NCBI GenBank assembly: GCA_003647375.1
Contig: QMMS01000013.1
Span: 1-32,769 of the forward strand
Source: Deltaproteobacteria bacterium
Lineage (GTDB): Bacteria > Desulfobacterota > Desulfobacteria > Desulfobacterales > B30-G6
Reading direction: 5' to 3'
Length of the DNA stretch: 32,769 nucleotides
The position numbers and the translations under genes were made by a program. The first letter of the stretch is position 1. The number at the start of each line of letters is the position of its first letter. Below are positions 15,120 through 23,442 of the stretch, in pieces. Under the pieces are notes generated by a model that saw only the letters and a program-made list of their open reading frames with translations, did no database searches and was not told the origin of the DNA.

Positions 15120-16196
15120 TTATGGCTTGTAGCCCATGAAATCCTGTACTTCTTTCAAATAATTAGCCGGTCGATAGGCATCCCCGGAATAGAGCTGGTT
15201 GATATCACCTGCCATTTTTACGTGGGCGACATTACCTTTTCTCTGGAGAACATCCATGGCCGCATCAGACAGGCTGATGAATTCGATGCCGGCAGCTTTT
15301 GCCTTGGCAATCTGATCTGTTTCCTGCTGAGCAGTTTGTTTTCGAATATCGGCACTGACATCGTGCACCACTTCCACAAAGGTCTGTCGCAGATCCGCCG
15401 GCAGCTTCTCGAGCCAGGCTTTATTGAAGATCCAGATAAAGAGACCCTGGGCATAGTTGACATACGTGTAGTATTTAGCTACTTCGAATTTCTTGGTGAT
15501 GTTGCAGACCATAGGGGTATGGTCGAGACCTTCGATGACACCCTGTTTCAGGGCTACCGGGACATCCGGCCAGGGCATGGCCACGGGGTTGAATCCCCAC
15601 TCCCTGTATATGATCTGGTTAACGATGGCTTCGGCTGTTCGAAACTTGATTTTTTTGGCATCTGCCAGGGTTCTTACCGGCGTGGTGGTGGCCCAGCCAT
15701 AATTACCGTAACCGGTGATGTCGAGTCCGGTTATTCCCTGGTGATCCATGGCCATCATGAAGTGATCAAACAGTTTCTTGTTGCCGACAAACTTGTCCAG
15801 CTTGTCGAAAGAATTGATCAGAAACGGCAGATTAACGAGCCCAAACCGCGGGCCCAGGTTGGTCGCAGCAACAGAGCTGACACCCATGCCCTGGATGGCT
15901 CCCATTTGCAACTGGTTGAGGACTTCAACTTCGCCGCCCAGCATGGAGAAGGGTTTGTAGTCAAGATAGATTTGCCCGTTGGTTCGCTTCCACAGTTCAT
16001 CCCGGATAGCAAATCCGGCGTAGACTCCCTTGATAACAGGGTGTGACACATTGGAAACAATGCAGCGATACGTGGCTCCGGACGGATCGAAAGCCGGTTT
16101 CCATGCATCCAATGATGGTCCTGCAAGTGCAATCCCAAAAAAGAAAGTTAGACTGACCAGACAGACCGTTAATATTATGGATAATTTTTTAAACAT
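15120..16196 (-). CDS. TRAP transporter substrate-binding protein (DctP type)
   Basis: A 358-residue periplasmic binding protein. ATG 16196 is chosen because GGAGG ends 5 nt before it; a longer in-frame TTG at 16214 lies upstream of that site. Residues 1-25 are a signal peptide ending IALA. Family features include LGGEVEVLNQLQMGAIQ (about 77-93), the KIKFRTAEA segment with the conserved substrate-binding Arg, GVIEGLDHTP and the FIWIFNKAWLEKLPADLR stretch before the C-terminal helices. First gene of the TRAP operon, with a good promoter at 16270-16298. The ligand is not evident; an organic acid is most likely. Confidence 0.93.
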   Translation of the reverse strand: MFKKLSIILTVCLVSLTFFFGIALAGPSLDAWKPAFDPSGATYRCIVSNVSHPVIKGVYAGFAIRDELWKRTNGQIYLDYKPFSMLGGEVEVLNQLQMGAIQGMGVSSVAATNLGPRFGLVNLPFLINSFDKLDKFVGNKKLFDHFMMAMDHQGITGLDITGYGNYGWATTTPVRTLADAKKIKFRTAEAIVNQIIYREWGFNPVAMPWPDVPVALKQGVIEGLDHTPMVCNITKKFEVAKYYTYVNYAQGLFIWIFNKAWLEKLPADLRQTFVEVVHDVSADIRKQTAQQETDQIAKAKAAGIEFISLSDAAMDVLQRKGNVAHVKMAGDINQLYSGDAYRPANYLKEVQDFMGYKP

Positions 16197-16269
16197 CTGT
16201 GCCTCCTTTTCCAATACGGGTCATGGTTCGAACTCAACTACAATCATTTGTCAAAGCGGAATTAAAGCT

Positions 16270-16298
16270 AAATTACAGCTACAAAGGCGAATAGTCAA
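16270..16298 (-). promoter_or_regulatory. Putative sigma-70 promoter of the TRAP operon
   Basis: On the minus strand TTGACT (16293-16298) and TAATTT (16270-16275) are separated by exactly 17 bp. The transcript would begin near 16263, giving about 67 nt of leader before ATG 16196. A palindromic region lies directly upstream at 16309-16358. Confidence 0.6.
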
Positions 16299-16308
16299 GG
16301 ATAAAATC

Positions 16309-16358
16309 GAACCATGTTTTCATGAAACGTGATCACGAAATGGTGCTTTTCATGGTTC
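16309..16358. promoter_or_regulatory. Nested palindrome upstream of the TRAP promoter
   Basis: GAACCATG (16309-16316) and CATGGTTC (16351-16358) are perfect inverted repeats around a central 10-bp palindrome CGTGATCACG (16328-16337). The nearest edge is 10 bp from the -35 box, the position of an activator site. Which regulator binds is unknown; the IclR protein nearby is one candidate although its own operator sequence differs. Confidence 0.5.
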
Positions 16359-16433
16359 ATTTTGATTGACACCCTCGAGGGAAAGAATCATAATTAAAAC
16401 TGGATCATCTCCAAAAGAGTTGATCTAAATGAA

Positions 16434-16497
16434 GGATCCAAGGATTCGAGGATTCGAGGATTCGAGGATTCGAGGATTCGAGGATTCGAGGATTCGA
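16434..16497. repeat. Tandem repeat, seven copies of GGATTCGA
   Basis: Seven perfect head-to-tail copies of the 8-bp unit occupy 16442-16497, preceded by a degenerate copy GGATCCAA (16434-16441). The array stops 5 bp before the ATG of the decayed four-helix-bundle gene. The related motif in opposite orientation (TTGAATCCTTGAATCC) follows that gene at 16685-16700. Copy number is likely to vary between strains. Confidence 0.9.
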
Positions 16498-16502
16498 GTG
16501 AA

Positions 16503-16696
16503 ATGCTTAAAAATTATAAAGAGTTAAACGTTTGGCAAAAATCGTATAAGCTTTGTTTGCATAAACGATGATATCTGGTGACTTGGATTATGTGGATAAA
16601 AAGGGTCTTCAGGAATTAAAAGAGGAGATCGGGGATGTTGAGAGAATGCTGAAAACGATGATCAAATCCCTGGAAAACAAACACTTGAATCCTTGA
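16503..16696 (+). pseudogene. Decayed four-helix-bundle (23S rRNA intervening-sequence type) protein
   Basis: The start reads MLKNYKELNVWQKSYKLCLHKR then a stop at 16569-16571, closely matching the N-terminus of the four-helix-bundle family related to S23 proteins. From 16577, in another frame, the sequence reads GDLDYVDKKGLQELKEEIGD then ERMLKTMIKSLENKHLNP and a stop, the family's C-terminus. The central part (roughly 60 residues compared with usual length near 120) is missing and the frame is shifted, so the gene is dead. It is bracketed by the GGATTCGA array and its inverted relative, suggesting it came as part of a small dispersed unit. Confidence 0.75.
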
Positions 16697-16788
16697 ATCC
16701 TGGACCCCTGGGACCCTTTCTCCCAACTAATCGGGAGAAGAACCTTAAACTTAAGTTTGTTTTATGAATTTATGAAAGGTATCGTCCA

Positions 16789-16893
16789 ATGGCTATGACA
16801 TTTGAGATCACTGAGAGGCAGGGTATCCTGGCGGTGTCCATCAGGGGCAACCCAAGAGATAAAACAGAAGCCGTGGCGTGGTTACGTGCATAG
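16789..16893 (+). CDS. Small ORF overlapping the deformylase start, unknown
   Basis: A 34-codon frame (MAMTFEITERQGILAVSI at the N-terminus) with AAAGG about 9 nt before its ATG. Its stop TAG (16891-16893) overlaps the GTG start proposed for the deformylase (16886), which would couple their translation. I recognise no domain. It could be a leader peptide, or the remains of an older N-terminus or another gene. Confidence 0.25.
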   Translation: MAMTFEITERQGILAVSIRGNPRDKTEAVAWLRA

Positions 16894-17440
16894 AAGACAA
16901 TTAGTGAAGGCGGGATTATATGGGATCGCCGGCATCACAGGCGTCCTGACCCTGCTGAAATTCTTCCACGCAAAATCCACCGCACTCCCTATTGTGATGT
17001 ACCCAAATCCCATTCTCAGGCGCGTTTCACTACCGGTAAAAGCCATCGATGATGACGTCATATCGCTGGCGGATAAGATGATCGGCATATTGAGAACCCG
17101 CGCGCCAATTGATTTTTTTACGAAAGGGTCTCTTTGTAAGGGACTGTCGGCGCCCCAGGTCGGTGTTCAAAAACGATTGACGATCTGCGGCCTGTACGGA
17201 GAGCTAAAAGTTCTTGTAAACCCGGAAATACGGGTCAAAAAAGGATTTTATGAGAACAGTGAATACTGCCTGTCACTGCCCAGGCATCCAACCCGGATGG
17301 TCCCGCGCGCCGATTACGTAAAAGTGCGTTATCAAAGCTTACAAAATAAAGAAGAAATACTGGTGGCAACAAGACGTTCTGCCGGTCTTATAGAACACGA
17401 GATCGATCATCTCAACGGGGTGCTGTATATCGATTATTAG
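16886..17440 (+). CDS. Peptide deformylase-like protein with Tat-like N-terminus
   Basis: Deformylases remove the formyl group from N-terminal methionine using a metal held by Cys and two His. All three motifs are visible: GLSAPQVG (about 87-94), EYCLS (EGCLS in classical enzymes) with the Cys ligand, and HEIDHLNG near the C-terminus. The frame stays open upstream to a TTG at 16802. I prefer GTG 16886 (184 residues), because it gives MHRRQLVKAGLYGIAG, resembling a twin-arginine signal, then a hydrophobic stretch to about residue 27; GTG 16904 is an alternative. Normal deformylases are cytosolic and begin near the LPIVMYPNP segment (here 34-42), so an exported or membrane-anchored form is odd. 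No fmt partner is adjacent. Confidence 0.75.
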   Translation: MHRRQLVKAGLYGIAGITGVLTLLKFFHAKSTALPIVMYPNPILRRVSLPVKAIDDDVISLADKMIGILRTRAPIDFFTKGSLCKGLSAPQVGVQKRLTICGLYGELKVLVNPEIRVKKGFYENSEYCLSLPRHPTRMVPRADYVKVRYQSLQNKEEILVATRRSAGLIEHEIDHLNGVLYIDY

Positions 17441-17502
17441 AACCACAGAATATCGCACAAGGAATGACGATTGACGAAGGCTGGAATCGCTGCGCTCTGC
17501 CA

Positions 17503-17600
17503 TTTAATAACCTGGCAACTAAATAGCCAACTCCGTCATGCCGGACTTGATCCGGCATCCAGTGCTTTTCTGGATTCCTGCCTTCGCAGGAATGACAACA
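17503..17600. repeat. REP-like dispersed repeat, copy 2 (inverted)
   Basis: Reverse-oriented copy of the element at 11856-11950. It contains GTCATGCCGGACTTGATCC (from 17535) and TCCTGCCTTCGCAGGAATGAC (ending 17596, with paired hairpin arms). Homology includes the flank TAATAACCTGGCAACTAAAT (17506-17525). By eye, identity is high with scattered, partly compensatory, changes in the stems. Confidence 0.75.
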
Positions 17601-17732
17601 GTAGGGTATTTATCCTCCGGAGCAATATAATATCAATGGTAGCATGTCTTACTTCGACATTCTGCGGTTTCTTGTTCGATATTCAATATTTCATTTCGGG
17701 CTTATAACCAATAAAAAGGTAACCCGCGAAAG

Positions 17733-17928
17733 TGGATGGATGATCCCTGTGCGAAAGTGAAACTGTCTGAGGTCCATAGAGCCCGTTATACCGAACAGCT
17801 TGTAAATATAACCAGATAAACGCATCCGGTATTTAAAAACAAAATTTATCTTAAATATATGGCCCTGTTCGGCATTACGGGCTCTTGGGAGCGAGTTTTT
17901 CACGTTCGCACAGGGATTATCCGTCCGC
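17733..17928. repeat. Long imperfect inverted repeat (MITE-like)
   Basis: The left arm (17733-17798) and right arm (17865-17928) are inverted copies with small indels. Perfect blocks include ATCCCTGTGCGAA (17743-17755 with 17904-17916), AGAGCCCGT (17778-17786 with 17877-17885) and CCGAACAG (17791-17798 with 17865-17872). The 66-bp AT-rich centre may pair further. It lies between the convergent deformylase and ribosomal genes. No credible ORF; the rest of 17441-17964 has no recognised gene. Confidence 0.65.
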
Positions 17929-17964
17929 GATACCGCCAACCTTCTTTTGAGTTATAATCCCATT

Positions 17965-17999
17965 AAAAAAAGCCCTGATGAAACATCAGGGCCTTTTTT
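17965..17999 (-). terminator. Rho-independent terminator of the ribosomal operon
   Basis: GCCCTGATG (17972-17980) pairs perfectly with CATCAGGGC (17984-17992) around an AAA loop, with seven A before and six T after on the plus strand, so it works in both directions. It begins about 20 bp after the rplQ stop and would also stop plus-strand transcription from the deformylase side. Confidence 0.9.
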
Positions 18000-18020
18000 G
18001 AATCAATTCTGTTGGGTAAT

Positions 18021-18668
18021 CTATTCTTTTTTCTCGGTATCCTCAGCCGCTTCATCCTCACTGACCGATGCCTTGCCTTCAGGTTCTGGCTTGGCCTTCG
18101 CTGCTTTTTTCTCCACATCGACAACGGTTTCTTCTGCGGCTGCTTCGGAAGGCGCTTGCGTTTCCTCGACAGAATCGGACGTCACCTTGGAGGCTTCCGG
18201 TGCATCTGTTTCGGTCTTCGCGACTTTTGTTTTCTTTTCAGCCGTCTTCTTCGGCGCTGTCTTTTTGGGTGTCGCTGTTTTGGTCTTTTTCGTTGTTTTC
18301 TTTTTCTTGGGCTCCGGTGTAATCAGCTCAATCAGAGAAACCGGAGCAGCATCACCGGGCCGTCTCCCGATCTTGACGATCCGCGTATAGCCCCCGGAAA
18401 CAGTTGCAAAGCGCTTGGGCGCCTCTTCAAAGACCTTGTGAACAACAGCCTTTTCCCGCACGATGGACATGGCTTGTCTTCGGGCATGCAGATCACCCCT
18501 CTTGGCTAATGTGATGATATGATCAGCCCAACGGCGCAGTTCCTTTGCCTTGGCATCTGTCGTCTGAATACGATCATATTTGAGCAAGGAGGTCACCATG
18601 TTTCGAAACATGGCATTCTTGTGACTGCTCGTCATATTTAACTTTACACCTGATTTTCGATGTCTCAT
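18021..18668 (-). CDS. rplQ: Large-subunit ribosomal protein L17 with long charged C-terminal tail
   Basis: The first 116 or so residues are ordinary L17 (MRHRKSGVKLNMTSSHKNAM at the start, then RPGDAAPVSLIEL), a protein near the exit-tunnel side of the 50S subunit. The protein continues to 215 residues with a low-complexity tail: a Lys/Thr/Pro-rich basic part (about 119-152) and then an acidic Ala/Glu-rich part to the end. L17 is normally 115-130 residues, so the tail nearly doubles it. It is the last gene of the operon, 8 bp after rpoA, and is followed by the terminator at 17965. No frameshift is needed to explain the tail; the function of the tail is unknown. Confidence 0.96.
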   Translation of the reverse strand: MRHRKSGVKLNMTSSHKNAMFRNMVTSLLKYDRIQTTDAKAKELRRWADHIITLAKRGDLHARRQAMSIVREKAVVHKVFEEAPKRFATVSGGYTRIVKIGRRPGDAAPVSLIELITPEPKKKKTTKKTKTATPKKTAPKKTAEKKTKVAKTETDAPEASKVTSDSVEETQAPSEAAAEETVVDVEKKAAKAKPEPEGKASVSEDEAAEDTEKKE

Positions 18669-18676
18669 TTTACTGT

Positions 18677-19696
18677 TTAATCTCCTTCCTCTTCATCTTC
18701 CGCAGGAGGAACAAACCCGTCCAGCTTCATCCCCAGGGAAAGTCCCATATCGGTCAATACTTCCTTTATTTCGTTCAAGGATTTTCTGCCAAAATTTTTC
18801 GTTTTCAGCATTTCAGCTTCAGATTTCTGAACAAGCTGGTAAAGTTTCAATATCTCCGCATTTTTCAAACAATTGGCACTGCGTACGGAAAGTTCAAGTT
18901 CTTCGACACTCCGATAGAGATTTTCGTTGAACTTGGGTTTCTGCTGTTCTTCCGACGCCTCGTCAGGATCCGGTTCAAGATCTTCATCGAAATTGATGAA
19001 AATAGCCATCTGCTCCTTGAATATCTTTGCGGCATAAGCAACGGCATCTTCCGGAATGACACTGCCGTCTGTCCAGACTTCCAGCGTTAGTTTATCGTAA
19101 TCAGTTCGCTGGCCTACCCGTGCATTGCCAACAACATAATTAACGCGTTTAACAGGTGAGAACACAGCATCGATAGGGATGGTTCCCACCGGTGCATCCT
19201 CGTCCTTATTTGATTCGGCCAGAGAATATCCTTTGCCGATGTTAACCGTCATGGTCATCTTCAACTCGCTCTTTTCAGATAATGTCGCGATATGATGATC
19301 CCTATTGAGAACTTCGACTTTTCCGTCGTCACTGACAATATCACCGGCCGTTACCATTCCCTTGCCATTGGCATCAATGTAGATGGTTCTCGGGTTCGTT
19401 CCGGCCATTCTCAAGCGAACTTCCTTTAAATTCAGAATGATTTCCGTAATATCCTCGAGAACGCCTGGAATGGTCGTAAACTCGTGCATGACGGACTCGA
19501 ATTTAACCGTTACAATGGCAGCTCCATGAAGGGATGAAAGGATGATTCGCCTTAAAGAATTGCCGATCGTTATACCGAATCCCCTTTCCAGAGGCTCGCA
19601 GACAAACTTACCATATGAAGGTGTACTATCTACTTCAACCTTTTTAGGCTTTATCATCGCTTGCCAGTTCATGAACATAATATCACTTGAAGTCAT
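18677..19696 (-). CDS. rpoA: RNA polymerase alpha subunit
   Basis: A 339-residue alpha subunit. The N-terminal assembly domain ([15 protein letters not shown], then [20 protein letters not shown], and the usual VKFE...[20 protein letters not shown] region) is followed by an acidic linker ([16 protein letters not shown]) and the C-terminal promoter/activator-contact domain ([29 protein letters not shown]). GGAG lies 7 nt before ATG 19696; a start at the ATG 19678 is also possible but has no site. It sits between rpsD and rplQ as usual for the alpha operon. Confidence 0.97.
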   Translation of the reverse strand: MTSSDIMFMNWQAMIKPKKVEVDSTPSYGKFVCEPLERGFGITIGNSLRRIILSSLHGAAIVTVKFESVMHEFTTIPGVLEDITEIILNLKEVRLRMAGTNPRTIYIDANGKGMVTAGDIVSDDGKVEVLNRDHHIATLSEKSELKMTMTVNIGKGYSLAESNKDEDAPVGTIPIDAVFSPVKRVNYVVGNARVGQRTDYDKLTLEVWTDGSVIPEDAVAYAAKIFKEQMAIFINFDEDLEPDPDEASEEQQKPKFNENLYRSVEELELSVRSANCLKNAEILKLYQLVQKSEAEMLKTKNFGRKSLNEIKEVLTDMGLSLGMKLDGFVPPAEDEEEGD

Positions 19697-19735
19697 TATT
19701 TTTCTCCAGATTATCTTGAAATCGTTCCGACGATT

Positions 19736-20365
19736 TTATTTGGAATAAAGCTCTACGATAAGCTGTTCCTGTATCGGCATGGCAATATCTTCCCGAACAG
19801 GAAATCCTTTTACCGTTCCTTTAAGATTTTCTTTTTCCAGGTCGAGCCACTGGGGAATACCTCTCCGGACAACCGCATCCATTGAATCATTTATCGCTTG
19901 AATGTTTTTGCTCTTTTCTTTGACTTCTATAACGTCTCCGACATTCAGCAAATACGAAGGAATGTTAACCTTCTTTCCATTCACGAGGAAATGGTTGTGA
20001 CGAACAAAATGGCGACCCTGTGTTCTCGAATTCACCAGGCCCAGGCGATAAACAACATTATCAAATCTGCGCTCAAGTGAAACGAGCAGATTGGTACCCG
20101 TGATGCCTTTTTGATGATCTGCCCTGCCGAAAAATAAGTGAAACTGTTTTTCTGAAAGTCCGTACGTACGTTTCACCTTCTGCTTTTCACGCAGCTGGAT
20201 ACCATAGTCTGATGTTTTCCCTCTCCGCCGCTGACCGTGATCACCGGGGGCATACCCCCGTCGGTCAAAAGCACATTTATCTGAGTAACAGCGGTCACCC
20301 TTAAGAAATAATTTTAAATTTTCGCGTCTGCATATCCTGCAGACAGCTCCGCAATATCGTGCCAA
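19736..20365 (-). CDS. rpsD: Small-subunit ribosomal protein S4, zinc-type, TTG start
   Basis: A 209-residue S4, an early 16S rRNA binder; in many bacteria it represses its own operon. The start is TTG 20365, giving [20 protein letters not shown], with GGAGG 5 nt before it; the longer in-frame GTG at 20407 overlaps rpsK and lacks such a site. Cys9, Cys12, Cys26 and Cys31 form the zinc site of C-plus S4. The S4 RNA-binding domain lies about 99-160 ([27 protein letters not shown]). The 10-nt context before the TTG is the same as for rpsN. Confidence 0.95.
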   Translation of the reverse strand: MARYCGAVCRICRRENLKLFLKGDRCYSDKCAFDRRGYAPGDHGQRRRGKTSDYGIQLREKQKVKRTYGLSEKQFHLFFGRADHQKGITGTNLLVSLERRFDNVVYRLGLVNSRTQGRHFVRHNHFLVNGKKVNIPSYLLNVGDVIEVKEKSKNIQAINDSMDAVVRRGIPQWLDLEKENLKGTVKGFPVREDIAMPIQEQLIVELYSK

Positions 20366-20376
20366 ATTATCCTCCT

Positions 20377-20763
20377 TTATACCCGGCGTCTTTTGGGTGG
20401 CCGACACCCATTATGGGGAATCGGCGTCACATCCTTTATTAGAAGGATATTAAATCCTGCGGCCTGCAGTGATCGCAATGCTGATTCCCTGCCTGCACCA
20501 GGTCCTTTTACGTAGACTTCGACGTTTCGCATGCCATGCTCCATGGCTTTTTTCGCTGCATCCTCAGCTGTAAGTTGTGCGGCAAAAGGCGTACTCTTCC
20601 GAGATCCCTTGAAACCATGAACTCCGGCACTTGACCAGGCAACCACGTTACCACCCGGATCCGTGATTGTTACGATGGTGTTATTGAATGTGGACTGAAT
20701 ATGAACAACACCGCTGGAGATGTTTTTCTTCTCTTTCTTTTTTGTTCGGGTTTTTCTCGGCAT
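20377..20763 (-). CDS. rpsK: Small-subunit ribosomal protein S11
   Basis: A 128-residue S11 of the 30S platform. A Lys-rich N-terminal tail ([13 protein letters not shown]) is followed by the conserved [47 protein letters not shown] and the C-terminal [20 protein letters not shown] 20763 is used. It lies 37 bp after rpsM and 11 bp before rpsD, in the standard alpha-operon order. Confidence 0.97.
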   Translation of the reverse strand: MPRKTRTKKKEKKNISSGVVHIQSTFNNTIVTITDPGGNVVAWSSAGVHGFKGSRKSTPFAAQLTAEDAAKKAMEHGMRNVEVYVKGPGAGRESALRSLQAAGFNILLIKDVTPIPHNGCRPPKRRRV

Positions 20764-20800
20764 ATATAATATCCCTGTTTAATCAATTTGTTACGTGTTA

Positions 20801-21184
20801 TTATTTTTTCTTGATGCCACCCTTTTTCTTGACGGCAGACCGTTTCGGTCCCTTGCGTGTCCTCGCATTCGTGCTGGTACGCTGTCCGTGAACAGGCAAT
20901 GATTTTCGATGACGCAGGCCGCGGTAACAGCCCAGATCCATGAGTCTTTTAATATTCATGGAAACTTCGGTTCGAAGTGTTCCCTCTACCTTGCATTCAT
21001 TGTCTATGACCTTTCGAATACTGTTTATTTCAGACTCTGACAGATTGTCTGTTTTGGTATCCGAACTGATGTTGAGCTGGGACAAGATCCTGCTCGATGT
21101 GGTTCTGCCTATACCATAAATATATGTAAGGCCTATTTCTATACGTTTGCCTCTAGGTAAATCTACGCCAGCAATTCGTGCCAA
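20801..21184 (-). CDS. rpsM: Small-subunit ribosomal protein S13, TTG start
   Basis: A 127-residue S13 of the 30S head, contacting the 50S subunit and tRNA. The start codon is TTG 21184 ([20 protein letters not shown]) with GGAGG about 7 nt upstream, and no in-frame ATG lies near. [14 protein letters not shown] (about 22-35) is the helix-two-turn-helix region and [15 protein letters not shown] the conserved C-terminal segment, ending in a basic tail ([13 protein letters not shown]). It follows rpmJ by 13 bp. Confidence 0.96.
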   Translation of the reverse strand: MARIAGVDLPRGKRIEIGLTYIYGIGRTTSSRILSQLNISSDTKTDNLSESEINSIRKVIDNECKVEGTLRTEVSMNIKRLMDLGCYRGLRHRKSLPVHGQRTSTNARTRKGPKRSAVKKKGGIKKK

Positions 21185-21197
21185 AGCCTATCCTCCT

Positions 21198-21311
21198 CTA
21201 TCCTTGCCTCTGTTTATGCCGTTTGTTCGTACATATAACGCGCACGACACCTTTCCGACGAATGATTTTACAATTATTGCACATTTTTTTTACCGATGCC
21301 CTGACTTTCAT
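21198..21311 (-). CDS. rpmJ: Large-subunit ribosomal protein L36, zinc-type
   Basis: A 37-residue L36 ([20 protein letters not shown], then [16 protein letters not shown]) that fits in the 50S near the L16/L6 region. Cys11, Cys14, Cys27 and His32 form the zinc ribbon, so this is the C-plus form. GGAG lies about 8 nt before ATG 21311. The 97 bp between it and infA have no recognised gene. It starts the segment that continues to rpsM, rpsK and rpsD. Confidence 0.97.
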   Translation of the reverse strand: MKVRASVKKMCNNCKIIRRKGVVRVICTNKRHKQRQG

Positions 21312-21408
21312 GTGTGCATCTCCTTATTCTCTTTCGATATAACCCATTCGGTTGTAGTACTCGAGTTCCAGAACTGTGTAGCTGAATTCCCATCCACCGG
21401 CAACCGTA

Positions 21409-21627
21409 TCATTTGGACCGATACGTAATTCTGCCGCGTGTCAGGTCATAAGGTGAAAGCTCCACGCTCACCTTGTCACCAGGTAGAATTTTAATGAAAT
21501 GCATGCGCATCTTTCCCGAAATATGCGCCAGGACCTGGTGTTTATTTTCAAGTTCGACCTTGAACATCGCATTCGGCAATGTCTCAAGCACAATGCCCTC
21601 AACCTTGATTGCCTCTTCCTTCGGCAT
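21409..21627 (-). CDS. infA: Translation initiation factor IF-1
   Basis: A 72-residue OB-fold factor that occupies the A site of the 30S subunit during initiation. Family segments are [40 protein letters not shown] and [12 protein letters not shown], at the usual length. It directly follows secY (64 bp) on the same strand; the adk and map genes that often lie here in other bacteria are missing. Confidence 0.97.
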   Translation of the reverse strand: MPKEEAIKVEGIVLETLPNAMFKVELENKHQVLAHISGKMRMHFIKILPGDKVSVELSPYDLTRGRITYRSK

Positions 21628-21691
21628 CTTGCTTCATCCTTTTTTGATTGATTGAATAAAATCTTAGAACGATTTACCCTATTAATATTTT

Positions 21692-23002
21692 CTAGCGTCT
21701 GCCCTTGACACCACCCTTTTTTAAGAAACCTTCATAATGGCGCGTTAGCATATGAGACTCGATTTGCGATATCGTATCGATAGCCACGCCAACGACGATC
21801 AGAAGCGCTGTACCACCAAAATAAAAAGGCACATTGAATTTGGTAATCAATATGGAAGGCAGCACACATACCGCCGATACGTAAATTGCACCGCCCAGTG
21901 TAATGCGGGTAAGAACTCTGTCGATATAGTCGGCAGTACGTTTTCCAGGACGGATTCCGGGAATATACCCCCCCTGTTTTTTCATGTTGTCCGCGACATC
22001 CACCGGGTTGAATGTGACCGCAGTATAAAAGTAGCAGAAGAAAAAGATAAACCCTACAAACAGCAGCTGGTACAACCAATTTCCGGGCTGCATGGAGTCG
22101 GCGATGCCCTTTACCCACGGTATGGCGATAAAGCTGGCTATGGTAGCCGGAAACATGATGATGGATGATGCAAATATGGCCGGTATAACGCCGGCGGTAT
22201 TGACCTTAAGCGGGAGATGTGTACTCTGTCCGCCATACATTTTGCGTCCCACAACCCGTTTTGCGTACTGCACCGGAATCCGGCGTTGCCCCTGTTCGAC
22301 GAAAACAATGAAGCCGATAACCGCTACCATCAAAACACCCAGAATCAGTACCGAGAAAATCCCCATCTCGCCGGTTGAAATCAACCGGAACGAGTTACCG
22401 ATCGCACTGGGTATTCCGGCAACAATGCCCGCAAAGATAATCAGGGAAATACCGTTTCCGATACCGCGTTCGGTAATCTGTTCACCCAACCACATGATAA
22501 AGGCGGTCCCGGAAGTCAGGGTAATCACCGTCATGAGACGAAAGCTCCATCCCGGATCGATAACTATCGGTGCCCCGCCCGGCGAGGTCATGCTCTCGAG
22601 GCCGACACTGATACCGAATCCCTGAATAATACTCAAGACAACCGTCCCGTAGCGGGTATACTGCGTGATCTTTTTCCGACCTTGTTCACCTTCCTTGGAA
22701 AGCCGCTCGAGATGTGGAACCACAACAGTCAACAGCTGCAGAATAATAGAAGCGCTGATGTACGGCATGATGCCCAAAGCAAAAACGGACAACCTCTCCA
22801 GGGCGCCACCGGAAAACATGTCGAACAAACCCAGGAGAGTTCCTTTAGCTTTAGCAAAAAAGGATGCCAGTGCAACGGTATCGATCCCGGGTGTGGGTAC
22901 ATGCACACCGATCCGGTAAACCGTTAGAAGCGCCAGTGTATATAAAATACGCTTTTTAAGCTCTGGAATCTTGAATATGTTCTGGAATCCACTACCTATC
23001 AT
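21692..23002 (-). CDS. secY: Preprotein translocase subunit SecY
   Basis: A 436-residue channel protein of the Sec translocase with ten hydrophobic segments. Seen are the N-terminal [20 protein letters not shown], the plug region ([20 protein letters not shown]), [15 protein letters not shown] in segment two, and the cytosolic loops [14 protein letters not shown] and [15 protein letters not shown] that bind SecA and the ribosome. Its ATG 23002 overlaps the rplO stop by one base (TAATG), so translation is coupled. The protein is longer only by small loops compared with usual SecY lengths. Confidence 0.97.
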   Translation of the reverse strand: MIGSGFQNIFKIPELKKRILYTLALLTVYRIGVHVPTPGIDTVALASFFAKAKGTLLGLFDMFSGGALERLSVFALGIMPYISASIILQLLTVVVPHLERLSKEGEQGRKKITQYTRYGTVVLSIIQGFGISVGLESMTSPGGAPIVIDPGWSFRLMTVITLTSGTAFIMWLGEQITERGIGNGISLIIFAGIVAGIPSAIGNSFRLISTGEMGIFSVLILGVLMVAVIGFIVFVEQGQRRIPVQYAKRVVGRKMYGGQSTHLPLKVNTAGVIPAIFASSIIMFPATIASFIAIPWVKGIADSMQPGNWLYQLLFVGFIFFFCYFYTAVTFNPVDVADNMKKQGGYIPGIRPGKRTADYIDRVLTRITLGGAIYVSAVCVLPSILITKFNVPFYFGGTALLIVVGVAIDTISQIESHMLTRHYEGFLKKGGVKGRR

Positions 23003-23442
23003 TATACGACCTCTACGTTTCCACCCGCAGCTTCGATTTTCGTTTTTGCATTTCTGCTTACCGTGTTCACCTTGATGGTCAACGGATAATCAATGTCGCC
23101 GTGTCCAAGCAGCTTGATACCATCGCGCGAACCCTTCACAAGGCCGCAACCCACCAGAGCGGTTTCGTCAACCACACTACCGCTATCAAATCGTTTCAGA
23201 TCCCGAATATTTATCGTCACGATTTTTTTGCTGAAAATATTGGTAAATCCACGTTTAGGAAGCCTTCGGTGAATCGGCATCTGGCCACCTTCGTACCCGG
23301 GCCTGACACCACCGCCTGAACGGCTGTTATATCCCTTGGTACCGCGCCCGGCGGTTTTCCCATTTCCGGATCCGACACCCCGGCCTTTTCTATTCTTGGA
23401 TTTTTTCGATCCGGCTGCCGGAGAAAGTTCATTTAATCTCAT
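23002..23442 (-). CDS. rplO: Large-subunit ribosomal protein L15
   Basis: A 146-residue L15 ([20 protein letters not shown] at the start, a Gly/Arg/Lys-rich extension that threads into 23S rRNA, then a globular part). ATG 23442 is preferred since GAGGAG lies about 7 nt before it; an in-frame upstream start at 23457 adds five residues without a site. It overlaps the rpmD end by 14 bp and the secY start by one base. Confidence 0.95.
   Translation of the reverse strand: MRLNELSPAAGSKKSKNRKGRGVGSGNGKTAGRGTKGYNSRSGGGVRPGYEGGQMPIHRRLPKRGFTNIFSKKIVTINIRDLKRFDSGSVVDETALVGCGLVKGSRDGIKLLGHGDIDYPLTIKVNTVSRNAKTKIEAAGGNVEVV

Noticed and set aside
14973..16046. 357-residue plus-strand ORF opposite the TRAP binding protein
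   Set aside because: The minus-strand frame has a signal peptide, ribosome site and TRAP family motifs; the plus frame has none.
16442..16497. Regular repeat array considered as a CRISPR
   Set aside because: The units are 8 bp head-to-tail with no spacers and no cas genes are nearby.
17691..17939. 82-residue minus-strand ORF
   Set aside because: It lies inside the long inverted repeat, so its open frame reflects repeat structure rather than coding.
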